64,000 bases of DNA, from NCBI GenBank assembly GCA_000331325.2, contig CM003423.1, positions 558,001-622,000 of the forward strand, written 5' to 3'. Origin of the DNA: Crithidia fasciculata (Eukaryota; Euglenozoa; Kinetoplastea; Trypanosomatida; Trypanosomatidae). The notes under the pieces were generated by a model. That model was given only the letters and a program-made list of their open reading frames with translations. It did not search any database and was not told the origin of the DNA. A program made the translations under genes and the position numbers. Positions 9,367-20,200 of the stretch are shown piece by piece. The first letter of the stretch is position 1. Every line of letters begins with the position of its first letter.

Positions 9367-10929
9367 ATGGACGCAGCGGACCACCCCACCACCGCATTGA
9401 GCGGGGAAAATGAAGAGCCGCTTTACAGCAAGGCCACGCGCTGGCGCACCTACCTCTCCGCCCACTCGACAGCTTTCCGCAGTCTGCAGGCGGAGCGAGA
9501 GCGGGGGTGGCGCTCAACGGCCCTCGATGCGTGGTACGCACGCCGTCAAGCACCAGCAGCAGCGGCTGCAGCACAAGACAGCAGCGCAACGGCCACTGCA
9601 GCTCCTCCTGCTCCTTCACCAGCACCCCCACCAGCAGCGGGCACCACATCGTTTGTGGCAGCGGACGTCGTCCAGCTGGCGGAGCGCTACCGCCAGCACG
9701 CCCGCACCGTCACCCAACAGGCAGCGGCAACGTTCTTCACACGCGGGCCTTCTGCCAGCTGCAACCGTGAAGGTGGAGACGCAAGGAGAAGCTCGCCTCT
9801 CTTCCTCGACCTTGGTTGCGCACCTGGCGGTGTGTCCAAGTACCTGCTGGAGGACCTCCACTGGCGCGGCGTGGGTGTTTCCCTTGCGAGCACAGATGGC
9901 GGCATTGACGTGGACCCCTCGCTACTCGCCTCTGCGCCTCTCCGGCGTGACTTCGTGCTGCTCGACGGCGACGTGACGGAGAAGGCGGCGCTCTGGTGCC
10001 GGTCCAGCGCCTACGACCAGGCGGCCACGTTGTCCGACACTTCGAGCAACACAGAGGCACCCACCGTGTTGAACGGGCTCGTGAAGGGCGGCACTGAGCT
10101 TCCAATAGGTGCTTTTCACTTCGTTAACGGCGGAGCAGTGCTGGATCACGGTCAGCGGCAGCGGGCGGCGCAGAGTGCTGAAGAGGTGGTGGCACAAGAC
10201 TGCGAAGCAAATGCGTCGCTGCCCTCTACTTCTCCTCCTTTGTTATCGCCTGCATCTACTGGCCCCTTGCTGCCGTGGTTCAGCCTGCTTGTCCCGCAAC
10301 TCACGCACGCGCTGACCTACGCTGCAGAAGGCGGTGCTATGATGCTCGTCCACGGTGCCCCTCACTGCGCCTCATTCTTCATTCTACTCCGCTGCATGGA
10401 GGATGTCGTGGCGGCGGGGCAGTCGTGTGGTACGAAGGAAAGCGGCCGGCGCCACTGTGCGGCAAGGGTGTTGGAGACGATGCACTTGGCTAAGCCCCCC
10501 GTCTACGTCTTGTGGACGAACTTGTGGCCAGGCGCCGACGGCAACGGCAGCGTCAACGGAAAAGCACGTGTTGCAGGCGATGTGAGAGCGGCGTCGCAGG
10601 CCGCACAGCAGCGCCTGCTCGCCTCCCTGAGCCCCGCATCACCTGTGATATCTCCTTCTGCAGACGCCGCCGCTGATGAAGCACTGACTGGCGCGGTGGA
10701 CAGCAGCACGAGAGCAGCCAAGCAGCGCTTCTGGCTCGGTGAGTCGGAGGACGGCTTTCAGCTCGCCGTCGAGGGCTTTGCGCGTTATGGCGATCAGGTG
10801 GAGCGTATCTGGCGCCGTGTGGAGGAATTCCTGCGGCGCCGTCGTGAGCGGGCGGAGCGGGAGGCGACGGCAGCAACAACTTCGACGCGGGTGGATGGAT
10901 CGCGTAAACGCCCGCACAGTGCAACATAA
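9367..10929 (+). CDS. FtsJ-fold (RrmJ-like) methyltransferase-like protein
   Basis: This protein has 520 residues from the ATG at 9367. The SAM-binding motif I is clear, F-L-D-L-G-C-A-P-G-G at about residues 146-155, followed by a helix and G-V-S-L and the acidic L-L-D-G-D-V-T stretch (about 198-204). This is the layout of FtsJ 2'-O-methyltransferases of RNA. Later strands are F-H-F-V-N-G-G-A (about 250) and G-G-A-M-M-L-V-H (about 325), where active members usually have a D and a K of the K-D-K-E set. Here Asn/Gly and His stand in their place, so activity is doubtful. The first 100 residues hold an Ala/Pro insert, and the C-terminal helix is Arg/Glu-rich. An RNA cap or rRNA methyltransferase role is possible, but the substrate is unknown. 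Confidence 0.65.
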   Translation: MDAADHPTTALSGENEEPLYSKATRWRTYLSAHSTAFRSLQAERERGWRSTALDAWYARRQAPAAAAAAQDSSATATAAPPAPSPAPPPAAGTTSFVAADVVQLAERYRQHARTVTQQAAATFFTRGPSASCNREGGDARRSSPLFLDLGCAPGGVSKYLLEDLHWRGVGVSLASTDGGIDVDPSLLASAPLRRDFVLLDGDVTEKAALWCRSSAYDQAATLSDTSSNTEAPTVLNGLVKGGTELPIGAFHFVNGGAVLDHGQRQRAAQSAEEVVAQDCEANASLPSTSPPLLSPASTGPLLPWFSLLVPQLTHALTYAAEGGAMMLVHGAPHCASFFILLRCMEDVVAAGQSCGTKESGRRHCAARVLETMHLAKPPVYVLWTNLWPGADGNGSVNGKARVAGDVRAASQAAQQRLLASLSPASPVISPSADAAADEALTGAVDSSTRAAKQRFWLGESEDGFQLAVEGFARYGDQVERIWRRVEEFLRRRRERAEREATAATTSTRVDGSRKRPHSAT

Positions 10930-13900
10930 CGACAAAAGCACACACAATGGAAGAGGGCGGGATAGAGAGAGAAATTAGGACACTGACTCAACATACAGTT
11001 GTGCTGCTAGTGCTGGTGCGGCACGGCTTGAGTAGGGTGAGAAGTCATTTGAGCGTACGAGCTGTGTTTTGCGTCTATTCGTATTGGTCCCTCCCTTCAT
11101 TTTTTTTGTTTTATTGCCTCCAAAGGAAGCGGTGTGGTAGGAAGGCACACAGGAGTCAATGCCTGAGGATGTTTGCTCGCTCCGTGCATTCGATAGGCCA
11201 CCATCTCTTCAACTAAAGAAAGAAAAAAAAACTATCGAAGAATTAGATTTTAGTGAAAAAGGAAGCGCTCGTGAAAAAAAAAAAAATAGCAAGATACATT
11301 TTTCTAGAAGTCAATCTTCTTTTCTCCACCCCGTTGCCTTTACCTTTTTGTTTCTCTTTTTCTCTGAGTTAATGCCTTTTCTGGTGTCTCCTTTTTTGCC
11401 ATCTTCTTCTAACTTCTCTTTCCTTTTTTCTCCCTTTTTAAATAAAATCATTTTTCCTTTTGCACACGTGTTGTGGTACACATTTAAACAATTACTACCA
11501 TCGCCACCACTATCATTGCCGTACGTCATCTTCCAGCAAACAAACACACCTTCTTTATTTTTTCCTCTTTTTTTATTGTTGTCGTAGAACTCAGCAGTGG
11601 GGTGCACGTGCCGGCTCATTCATCGAAACACACAAACTCTTCTCTCACACTTACACGCACACTCGAATTTACACAAGCGCACCCCGAAACGAAGAACCAC
11701 CTTTCCTCCCTCGCCTTCTCTTTCTCCTCGTATTGAGTCTCTTTCAAATAAAACAACAACAACAAAGAAGAAAACGAAGGTGTGAAAGGAACACACGCCG
11801 GGTAATTACGACAACGGTGCGTGAAACGGTGCAACACCGTCCTGCGGTTTCTCTGCGCTTATCCTATCAAGACACATAACCTGCCCAACACGCCCACGCA
11901 CACACAGCTGCATTAAAAAAAAAAAAGAAAACCAGAAAAAAAACGTTGTCTTGCGCTGTGGCCCAATTTTCGAAATATTGTCTCTCTTGGTGTGTCTGTG
12001 CGTGTGTCTTCCCGATACGCTACTATTTTTTTTTTCTCGTCCGTTGTCGCTTCCGCACTTGGCTGCGAGTGCCTTTTTTTTCTTCTTTCTTTCCTCTTTT
12101 CTTTTGTACTTGGTAATTTGGAACCGATCGCGTTCTCGCTGCTTCCTTTTTTTTTTTTAAGCCCTAAATTTTCCCTTCTCGCTTTATCCTCTTCCTCTAC
12201 TTTCGCTCTCTATTTCCTTTACGTCCTCTAAAGAAAAAAACCTGTCATCTCTTGTGTCTTCTTGTCGTCGTTGTTGTTGTGTGTGTGTGTATCAGCTGCT
12301 CGCGTGGAGCTCTCTCCCTGTCCAACAACCGATTTTTTTTTTGTCCACGCGTACGTGTGGTGAAACGTGTGTTTCGTAGTCAACGCATTTATTCTAGCTG
12401 GGGCTGAGACACAGACACGCACACATTACCGCACCTACTCGACTAAAAAACACTCATTACTTTTTGTTTTTCTCTACCATTCTCCCCTCTTTCTCGTGTC
12501 TCTGATCAGTTTCCCGCAGTGCGTCGTAGGTGGCTTTTTCTTTGCGGGAGCCCGTAGCAAAAAAGTTGAAACATTTTTTTCTCCTGTGACGCTGCTGCTG
12601 ATCTGCTTGTGACTCTATTTGTTCTTTTTTTTATTCGTGTTCAGATTGGTCTGTGTATTGCCGGGAGGACGAGCTGTGTTTAAATTGGAATACACAGAGC
12701 TTACGAGAAAGAGAGAAGAAAAAAAAAAATAAGCGGAGCACAGGGCAGGAGGAACAATAAGAGGGAAAGAGATTTACGTGGCGGCAGAAAAGTGAAGAAA
12801 GCTGACTTCTCTAATTTTTACACCTTTTTTTCCTTTAGAGAGATTGAAGGGGCACATTGGAAGCATCAACTAAAGTGTAACTTTTTTTTTTATTGTTGCT
12901 GTTGTGTGGCAGGTGCTTGCTGAACCCGCTTAGGCAGAGGAAGAACAAGTCTTTCTGACGCCCCTCTTTGCCACATTCTTTTTTTTTTTTTGTGTGTTTG
13001 TGTGCATTCTCCCATTTTCAAGTTTCTGTTTCCATTTGTCCCCCTTTTTTTTTCTCTCTGTACTGACATCTCGCTTAATCCCTTCTTCCTCTCTCTCCCT
13101 CACAAACACGCACTCACTCCTCCACCCGCTAAGACAAGGAACGTTACACACCGACACCCACACCCGCACACGAGGACCCTCAAAAGAAAAAAAAAACTCT
13201 TTAAGCTTTAGATACGTTTCTTTTTTTTGTGCCTTGGTGCCTGTTTGAGCGTTTTCTTTTTCTCTCTTTCTCCTCTTATACCCATCTCCTCTTCTCTCTC
13301 CACTCTCTGTCTCTTCCGATAGAGCACGTGAGACCCCGAAAAAGAAAAACGAAAAATCTATATATTCGATCGCTCCCCCTTAGCTGTCTCGATCTTTTTG
13401 TTCTATCAGTGTTTGCCTTTCTTGTTCTTCCCGCATTCCTTTTCCCAATTTTGTTGCATTTTCGCGAAGAAACTGTGCCGCTTTTCCCTTTGTTACTTTA
13501 GAAAAAAGAAAATTTCTCTGTGTTCGAGGTGCAGGCCGGTGCAGCCCGCTCCGGTACATTTCCCCTCGACTTTTCACCTTTGTTTTCTGTTCTCTTTGCC
13601 CGTTTTGTTGGTTTTATTATTATTATTTGTTTTGCTCGCGTTGTAGATAGATTGGCACTGCGCGCTACTCCCCACTTTCACACACACACACACGTGTACA
13701 ATCTCGCCGACTTATGAAGACTATACCTCTTTTTTTTGACTGAAACTACACGACTTAACACCCACATCCTCGCACACTCGCACGCGTCAAGCAAGTATCA
13801 AGAGCGGAGGGAGCGAGGAGGACGTACGAGTGACTGTGGAGACTATCTCCATCCTTCTCTCATAAAAAAAGAAAACGAAAAAACCAAAGCTGTTTAATTT

Positions 13901-14249
13901 AGTACTCTTGTTGTTGTCCAGACTCAAGATTTTTTTCTCTGCTCTCTCTCGTTGATAACACAAACGGAGAAATAAAACGTAGAGAGGAAGCACATACATA
14001 CACGTACACGCGCGTAGTCAAGGCTTTTCTTTTGTGCCCTGACTATTTTGTTTATCGACTCTCTATTTTTGTTCCTGTGTGACAGTGACTTTGAGGTTTT
14101 TTTAAGAGTCGTCGTTACCGCCACCGACGAAAAGACTGGAAAATAAAAAAGCGGCGCGTGACCTCAAGTAATAGGCACAGAACACACGACAGCAATTTAC
14201 TAAACGGAGAAAAAGAAAAGAGGTAGTTGCCACGAGAGGCCCCTATCCG
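10930..14249 (+). other. Long 3.3 kb spacer without a recognised gene
   Basis: The stretch is T/C-rich on the plus strand with many homopolymers. Examples are A runs at 11275-11286 and 11915-11926, T runs at 12019-12031 and 12149-12160, and a CA repeat at 13678-13693. ORFs are short, homopolymer-derived and without recognisable protein features. The composition fits very long 3' and 5' UTRs of flanking genes. No tRNA, rRNA or snoRNA was recognised by eye, and an undetected small RNA remains possible. Confidence 0.5.
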
Positions 14250-17200
14250 ATGTTCTTCAACACCGACGCGGCCAACGCGTTCTACCTACGCCCCAACAGC
14301 AACCCCGTGTACGACATCAACGAGGATTTGTACAACGCATCGGCGCAGCGGAGAAGGGAGGATGCCCCCGCCACGTTGCGCGACATGGGCATGGACCGCT
14401 ACCAGCGGAACGGTGACTTCGCCTTTACCCAACACCAACAACAACAGCAGCAGCCGCGAAGCTCTTATACTTTTGCAAACGCAGCTGACGAGTTACGAGA
14501 GGCGGAGGAGAAGGCCAACTTCTTGTATCAGCCACCGCCACCCGCACGGCCGCCTTATGGTGCGGCAACACGGCCAACACCGCACACGGCATCCAGTGCC
14601 AGCCTCACCGCTAGCAGCGGAGTGGACCTGCTCTATTTCACCCGCAATCGCAGCAGCGCGCCGGTGATGCCGACCACCTCGACGTGGTCTCAGGCGTCCT
14701 ACCTGCCACGTGCCTCTCGCCCTTCTTCTGCAAGCTCCGCCTCTATGGGCGGCCGGCTTCCCTCTGCGTCTGTCGGTGGTGGTGCTGCTGGTAATGGCAG
14801 TGTCTATCATCCCCAACAAGCATCCCGCTCTACACGTCTCCCCGCAACCGCAGGAGAGCACGCGCCGACGTCGGCGATGCCAAGTTCACTGACAAGCCCG
14901 AGTCATCGCGGCTTTCTGCAGCGTCCAAGCAGTGCCCCCACAAGCCACACCTCGCCCCACGCCGTGGTAGCCAACAGCAGCAACGGCATCGCGACCAACG
15001 CTTCAGCCGCCGCCGCAGCTGCTGCGGCACACGCCGTGTTTCTCCCTGTTGCCTCTCGTCCGGTGCTCTATAACAGCTTTAGCCAGAACCCGAGGCCAGG
15101 CGTCCCGCTGGCACCGTCGTCAACCGTGCAGCAACAGCAGCAGCAGCATTCATCGCACTTCGAGGCACAGCAGCAGCAGCGGCGCCGCACTTCTGATGGC
15201 CGCGGTAGCGGCAGTGTTAGCCTTAGTGGTGGCGGTATGCGCTTTGGGGTTGCGGACGCACCGTCGCGACCCGCCATCCCACCGCCTGCGACGAACACAC
15301 GCCGCCGGCTTTCACAGGAAGTGCGGGAGCGTTATCTGAATGGGATGCCGCAGATCATGGAAGAGGACGAGGAAGGCGGCAACGTGCTGGCAGCCTCGGC
15401 CCCCTGCGCGTCCAAGCAGCCGCGTCCATCCGTGCAGGACGCCGCGCTGTCGTGCTCTGCCCATCTCAGTGGGGCGGCGGCGGATGCCGAGTGTGCGCCG
15501 CACGCCTCCCTCGGCAGCAACGCTGTCGTCGAGTGTTGGGAGGACGCCGCCGCGGCGTCGCGCCTCGAGCCGCTGGACGTGGCGGAGGCCTACACCGCCT
15601 CTCCTAGTCTTCCTGCAGGGTTGAGAGAAGGGGAGAACACGGCAGGGGCGGTGGTGGTGCAGGGTGAGGCCGAGTCGCCCAATGTGACGTGGTGGACGGT
15701 CGATGTGACGCTGACGTATCTCACGGGGCACTACGCCTCCGCTGCTGACGAGGCGGCCGCGATGCTGGCGGCAGCAACGACGCAGTCGCCAGCCGACCTG
15801 CGTGTCGTGCGCTCCGTGCAGTGCCGCGCACCGGTGCTGCCTGCCGATGCCTCGCTGTTGGAGGCGTGGACTCTGACGCAGTCTTTTCTGCGCTGCGTTG
15901 CGCTGACCTCGCTGGAGGGCACGGCGGTGGCCCGTGTCCCTGCCGTCCCGCAGGCCTACTACTACTTCGACACGGACTTTCAGCAGTACGTGCAGCTGTG
16001 CGCCGAGACGCTGCCGCTTGCGAGTCCGCTGATGCGCATCGTCATGGTGGCGGCGAGCAGTGACAGCGAGGAGATCGACGGTGGGCCGGATGCGGCGGCT
16101 GAATGGTGGACGGCGCAAGGGAAGGCAGCAGCGTCCACCGAGCAGCCTTTTCAGCAGAATTCTCCGCGACAGCAGCACCAAGCCATGACGCGGTCAGCAG
16201 GGCAGAACAGCCTGCCGCCCGGCCGCCAGCATTCTCATCAGCAACAGCAGCAACAGCAGTGGGCAACGAACGGCGATGTGCCGCGTCAGCCATCACGTGA
16301 GGCGAGCGGGCCGCCACGACGCCGTCGGCTGCCCTTTGACACCGACACGGAGACGAGCTCACCGGTGCCAGCGCCACACACACGCTATGCCGAGACGCTC
16401 TACACCTCCTCGACAGCGCACCCACAACTGCCACCGCAGCCGCTGATGATAGAGAGGGAGGAAATAGGGGAGGGTGAGGAGGATGAAGGCAGCTTCGAGG
16501 ACGACGGCACCGCGGCGGCTGCGGCGTACGACTACACCGGTATGAGAGCGGAGGAGGCGTTGGACGGAGGGAATGTTGTGGAGGAGGAAGATGCAGCAGC
16601 AGCGTACGCGGGCTTTGACGGCGACGGCGGCCTCTACGACCCTCGTGCGCAGCACACCACCCCAGGCTGGGACTTTGCGGACACGGCAGACCGCGACGCC
16701 GCCGCTGCTGCTGCGTTTGCCTGGGAGCAGCAGCTGCGCTCGAGCTACCCAGCCGCCGGTCGCCTCCAGCGCTTCCGCTACCGCCCATCGGCGCCGCCGG
16801 TGCGTCGGAGCTCGGCCCCGTATCGTGGGGAGGCGGCGTTGCGCACCGCGGCTCCGCTCCGCCCACGCAGTGCGATGCAGGCGCTGCTGCTGAACTCCCA
16901 CAGCGGTGGAGCGGCGCCGTGGGACGCGATGAACGGCAGCGCTGGCGGAGGTCTCGTCCCCCGGCCCTCTCCGCCCGCCTCGCAGCCCTACCCCCATCCC
17001 CCGCCTCGCCAAGCGCCGCCTACGCACCCCAAGCGTCCGGCCCAGCAGTACTTCGACGACCCGCTTCTGCAGCGCAGCACCGCCAGCTCCGTGCAGCCCG
17101 CCTTTCCCTCCTCCTCCTTGCTTCACATGGGGCTGGCAGACAGCCTCGCGAGCCGTGGCGCGTCACAGACGAGTGTCTTGACGCCGACGCCGCCGCGCTC

Positions 17201-20200
17201 CTCCCCGCCACCACACCTCGCCTACCGCCCCACTGCCCACCCATACTTTGACGACTCGCCATCCTCTCAACAGCAACAGCAACAGCAGCAGCAGCAGCAG
17301 CACGGCGGGGGCAGCTTCACGGCGCTGGCGAGTGCGTCGCAGCCACAGCCGCAGCGCCACGCCAGCAGCTCCACCACCGCTGCTCAGCAGGACGCCCTCG
17401 ATGCGCTGCTGCGTCGCTCTGCGGCTGCCATGAAGCAAAAGGCAGCCGGCGCCTACCCATACGCGGACAACAACGTGAACGCAGAGAAGTCGATGCCTCA
17501 GGAAACAGAGCAGGCGCTGCCGCAGCCGCAGCAGCAGCAGACGGTCATGCAGCAGAAGCCTTCGGCTCTGGCCGTGCCTGTCCGCTCGCCTTCACCGCCG
17601 CCACCGCTGCCCACGACCGCGACGACCGCAGCTGCTGCTGCGCCGGTAGCAGCAGACGAATCACACACCAGGGAAGGCGTGGCGGAGGGGATGTACTTCG
17701 CTGTGGAGGAGGCGGAGCAGGTGGCGTCGCTGGCAGAGGACACCGCTGCGATGGAGGCGGCGATGGCCATGGCGATCACCACAGCGGATCACCAATGCGC
17801 TGTTCGTGCAGGTGCTGCTCCATCGCCTCTTTCTGAGGTGCCACCGCAGCATCAGGATGCGGCAGAGCACACAGCCAGCACACCCGCCGTGCACGTCCAC
17901 GCCACGCTGGCCCCGCATCCGCTCCCGACCACCCCTCCTCTCAGTATCGATCGCAGCGAGGGCGAGACAGCGTCGGCCAGTCGCGCGGAGCCCGTGGTGC
18001 AGGTTGTGCGGGACTCTGCACACACCACCGCCTCTCTCGCAGGCAGCGACGCGGAGCACACCGACGGCCATCCTCTTGCCCCATCCGCGGCTTCTCACCT
18101 CATGTCACCGCGTCCCTACGGCTCCAACATCACAGATGCCGCTGCACAGGCGTCTGCCACGCACAACATTAGCATGGATGGCTACGCCAGCAACAGGGAT
18201 GAGTTCACCCCACCTCAAGTGAACGTGTCGGACATGGTGGAGGGTGACCCGCACTGTATTGCGACGGAGTCGAGGGTGGACGACGGGGTAGCTGTCGACG
18301 CGGAAGAGCGGGACGCTGGTGATGCTGCGGACGACGAGCTGCTTGCCGCGCTGGCGGTGGATGGTGAAGACGAGCAGACCGACGCCGATCTGGACATCAT
18401 GCTGGAGTCACGCGTCAACCCGCGCTTCACGCCGAGCGTCGCCGTCGCTGCCGAAAAGCAAAGCAGCCCGGCGAACGGGCCGACGCCGTGCGCTGCCGAG
18501 GCAGAAAACAAGAGCGACGCCAACAGCGTTGGTGGTGGTGGTGATGTTGCGCCTGCAGCACGTGCGACCACTCCGCCTCTGGTGGAGGTCGATGCCCCGC
18601 AGCCCCTTCGAGCAGGAGTCGTTGTGCCTCCTGTTGCCGTCACCGAAACACCAAGCGCTGAGGTTGCGGTGACAGAGAGCGAGCTGAGGAGGGCGGAGGA
18701 GGCGGAGAAGGCGGAGGGGCAGGTGGTTGATGAAGAAGACGAGGGAACCGCTGCTCCTCTGGTGGCAACGCCATCTTTTACACCAGAAGAGTCGAGAGGG
18801 GACGAGGAGGGAAAAGAGACGGTGGAGGAGGCAACAGCACCCGCTGTGGATCCGGTAGAGGCCCCAGCCGCAGCATCGTCTGAGGCCAGTCCAGAGCCAT
18901 TACTCGCCGTCGAGGAGGAGAAGGCGGAGGCGGAAGCGCCGGCGAAGGAGGAGGCCGTTGCGGTGCCGCCACCCAACAATGACGATGAGAAGCAGGAGGC
19001 CGAGGAGGACCAGCTGAACACGGTCGATGCATCAGCCGATGCGTCTTCTCTGCCCAACGACGGCGGTGCAGACGACACCGTAGCGACACCCGCTGAGGAG
19101 CCCACTGCTGCAGAGGCGGATGCCACAGAAGGCGAGGCGGATGCACCCGTGGAAGCCGCGGCCGCGACGTCCTCGCCTCCCCCGCCAGCAGACGTTGCAG
19201 AGGAGGAGACCGCACCCACGCAGCCCGACGCTGACGCAGCGGCAGCCACGCACGATACGGTAGAGCCCGCAGCTGTGGAGGGAGACGAGGCACAGGAAGC
19301 AGAAGAGGAAGCGCCGGTGCCGGAAGCGGTGCTTTCTCTCGAAGATAAAGAGGAGCACGAGGAGGAGCAGCAGGAGGTTGTTGAAGCAGAGATCGACGTC
19401 CCACTTCTGCACGCGGCTGCTGACCTTTCGGTACCGGCGCCGCAGCCCGCCCCAGCCGCAACAGACGAAGTAAATGAGGGAGCGGAACCGGCTGTCGAGT
19501 CTGCTCCGGCCTCGGTGGAGGTTGCTGCGGCGGACAGTCACCACCTCATGATGGACATCGCAGTGGTGGAGGCGTCCGTGGCGTGCAGCGAAGACGGCGC
19601 GAGTGCCGCGGGTTCTGCAGGCGGCTCGGGGCACGCCTACAAGATTTCGGTGCTGACCGCAGATAGCGAGCCAGCGGCTGCTCATGAGGAAAAGGAAGAG
19701 ACGGACGAGAAAGCAGCACCGGCTGCTGCTGCTGCTGCTGCTGCTACTGAGACCGAAGAAGGTGCGAAGGATGAGGCAGCCGCGCCTCTCGATGATGTTC
19801 CGGCAGAAGTCGTCATCGTTGTGGCCCCTACAGCGGAGGTGGTGACGATCCCCGCGGCGGAAGCTGCCACCACGACGGCCGCCTCCACGCAGTCGCACAG
19901 TGCAACCGCCTCGCCGCCGCTGACGCTCGTTGGCAACCTCAACGACGAGTCCGAGCACGAGTCGACTCTCTACGCACACGAGGGGGAGGAGGAGCGGACG
20001 TCGCTGCTGGGGACGGAGACGATCTCGCACCCTGGCGACACCTTCGCCGACACCGCCATGCCCACCGACACACAAGAGGAGCGAAGCACACATTATACGA
20101 CCGAGGAGCCACCCGCGGCGGAGGCAGCCGGTAGCGTTCCGCCCTCCACGCTTGAAATGGAGGAGGACGGCGAGGAGGCGGCAACGATGGCACTTGCAGA

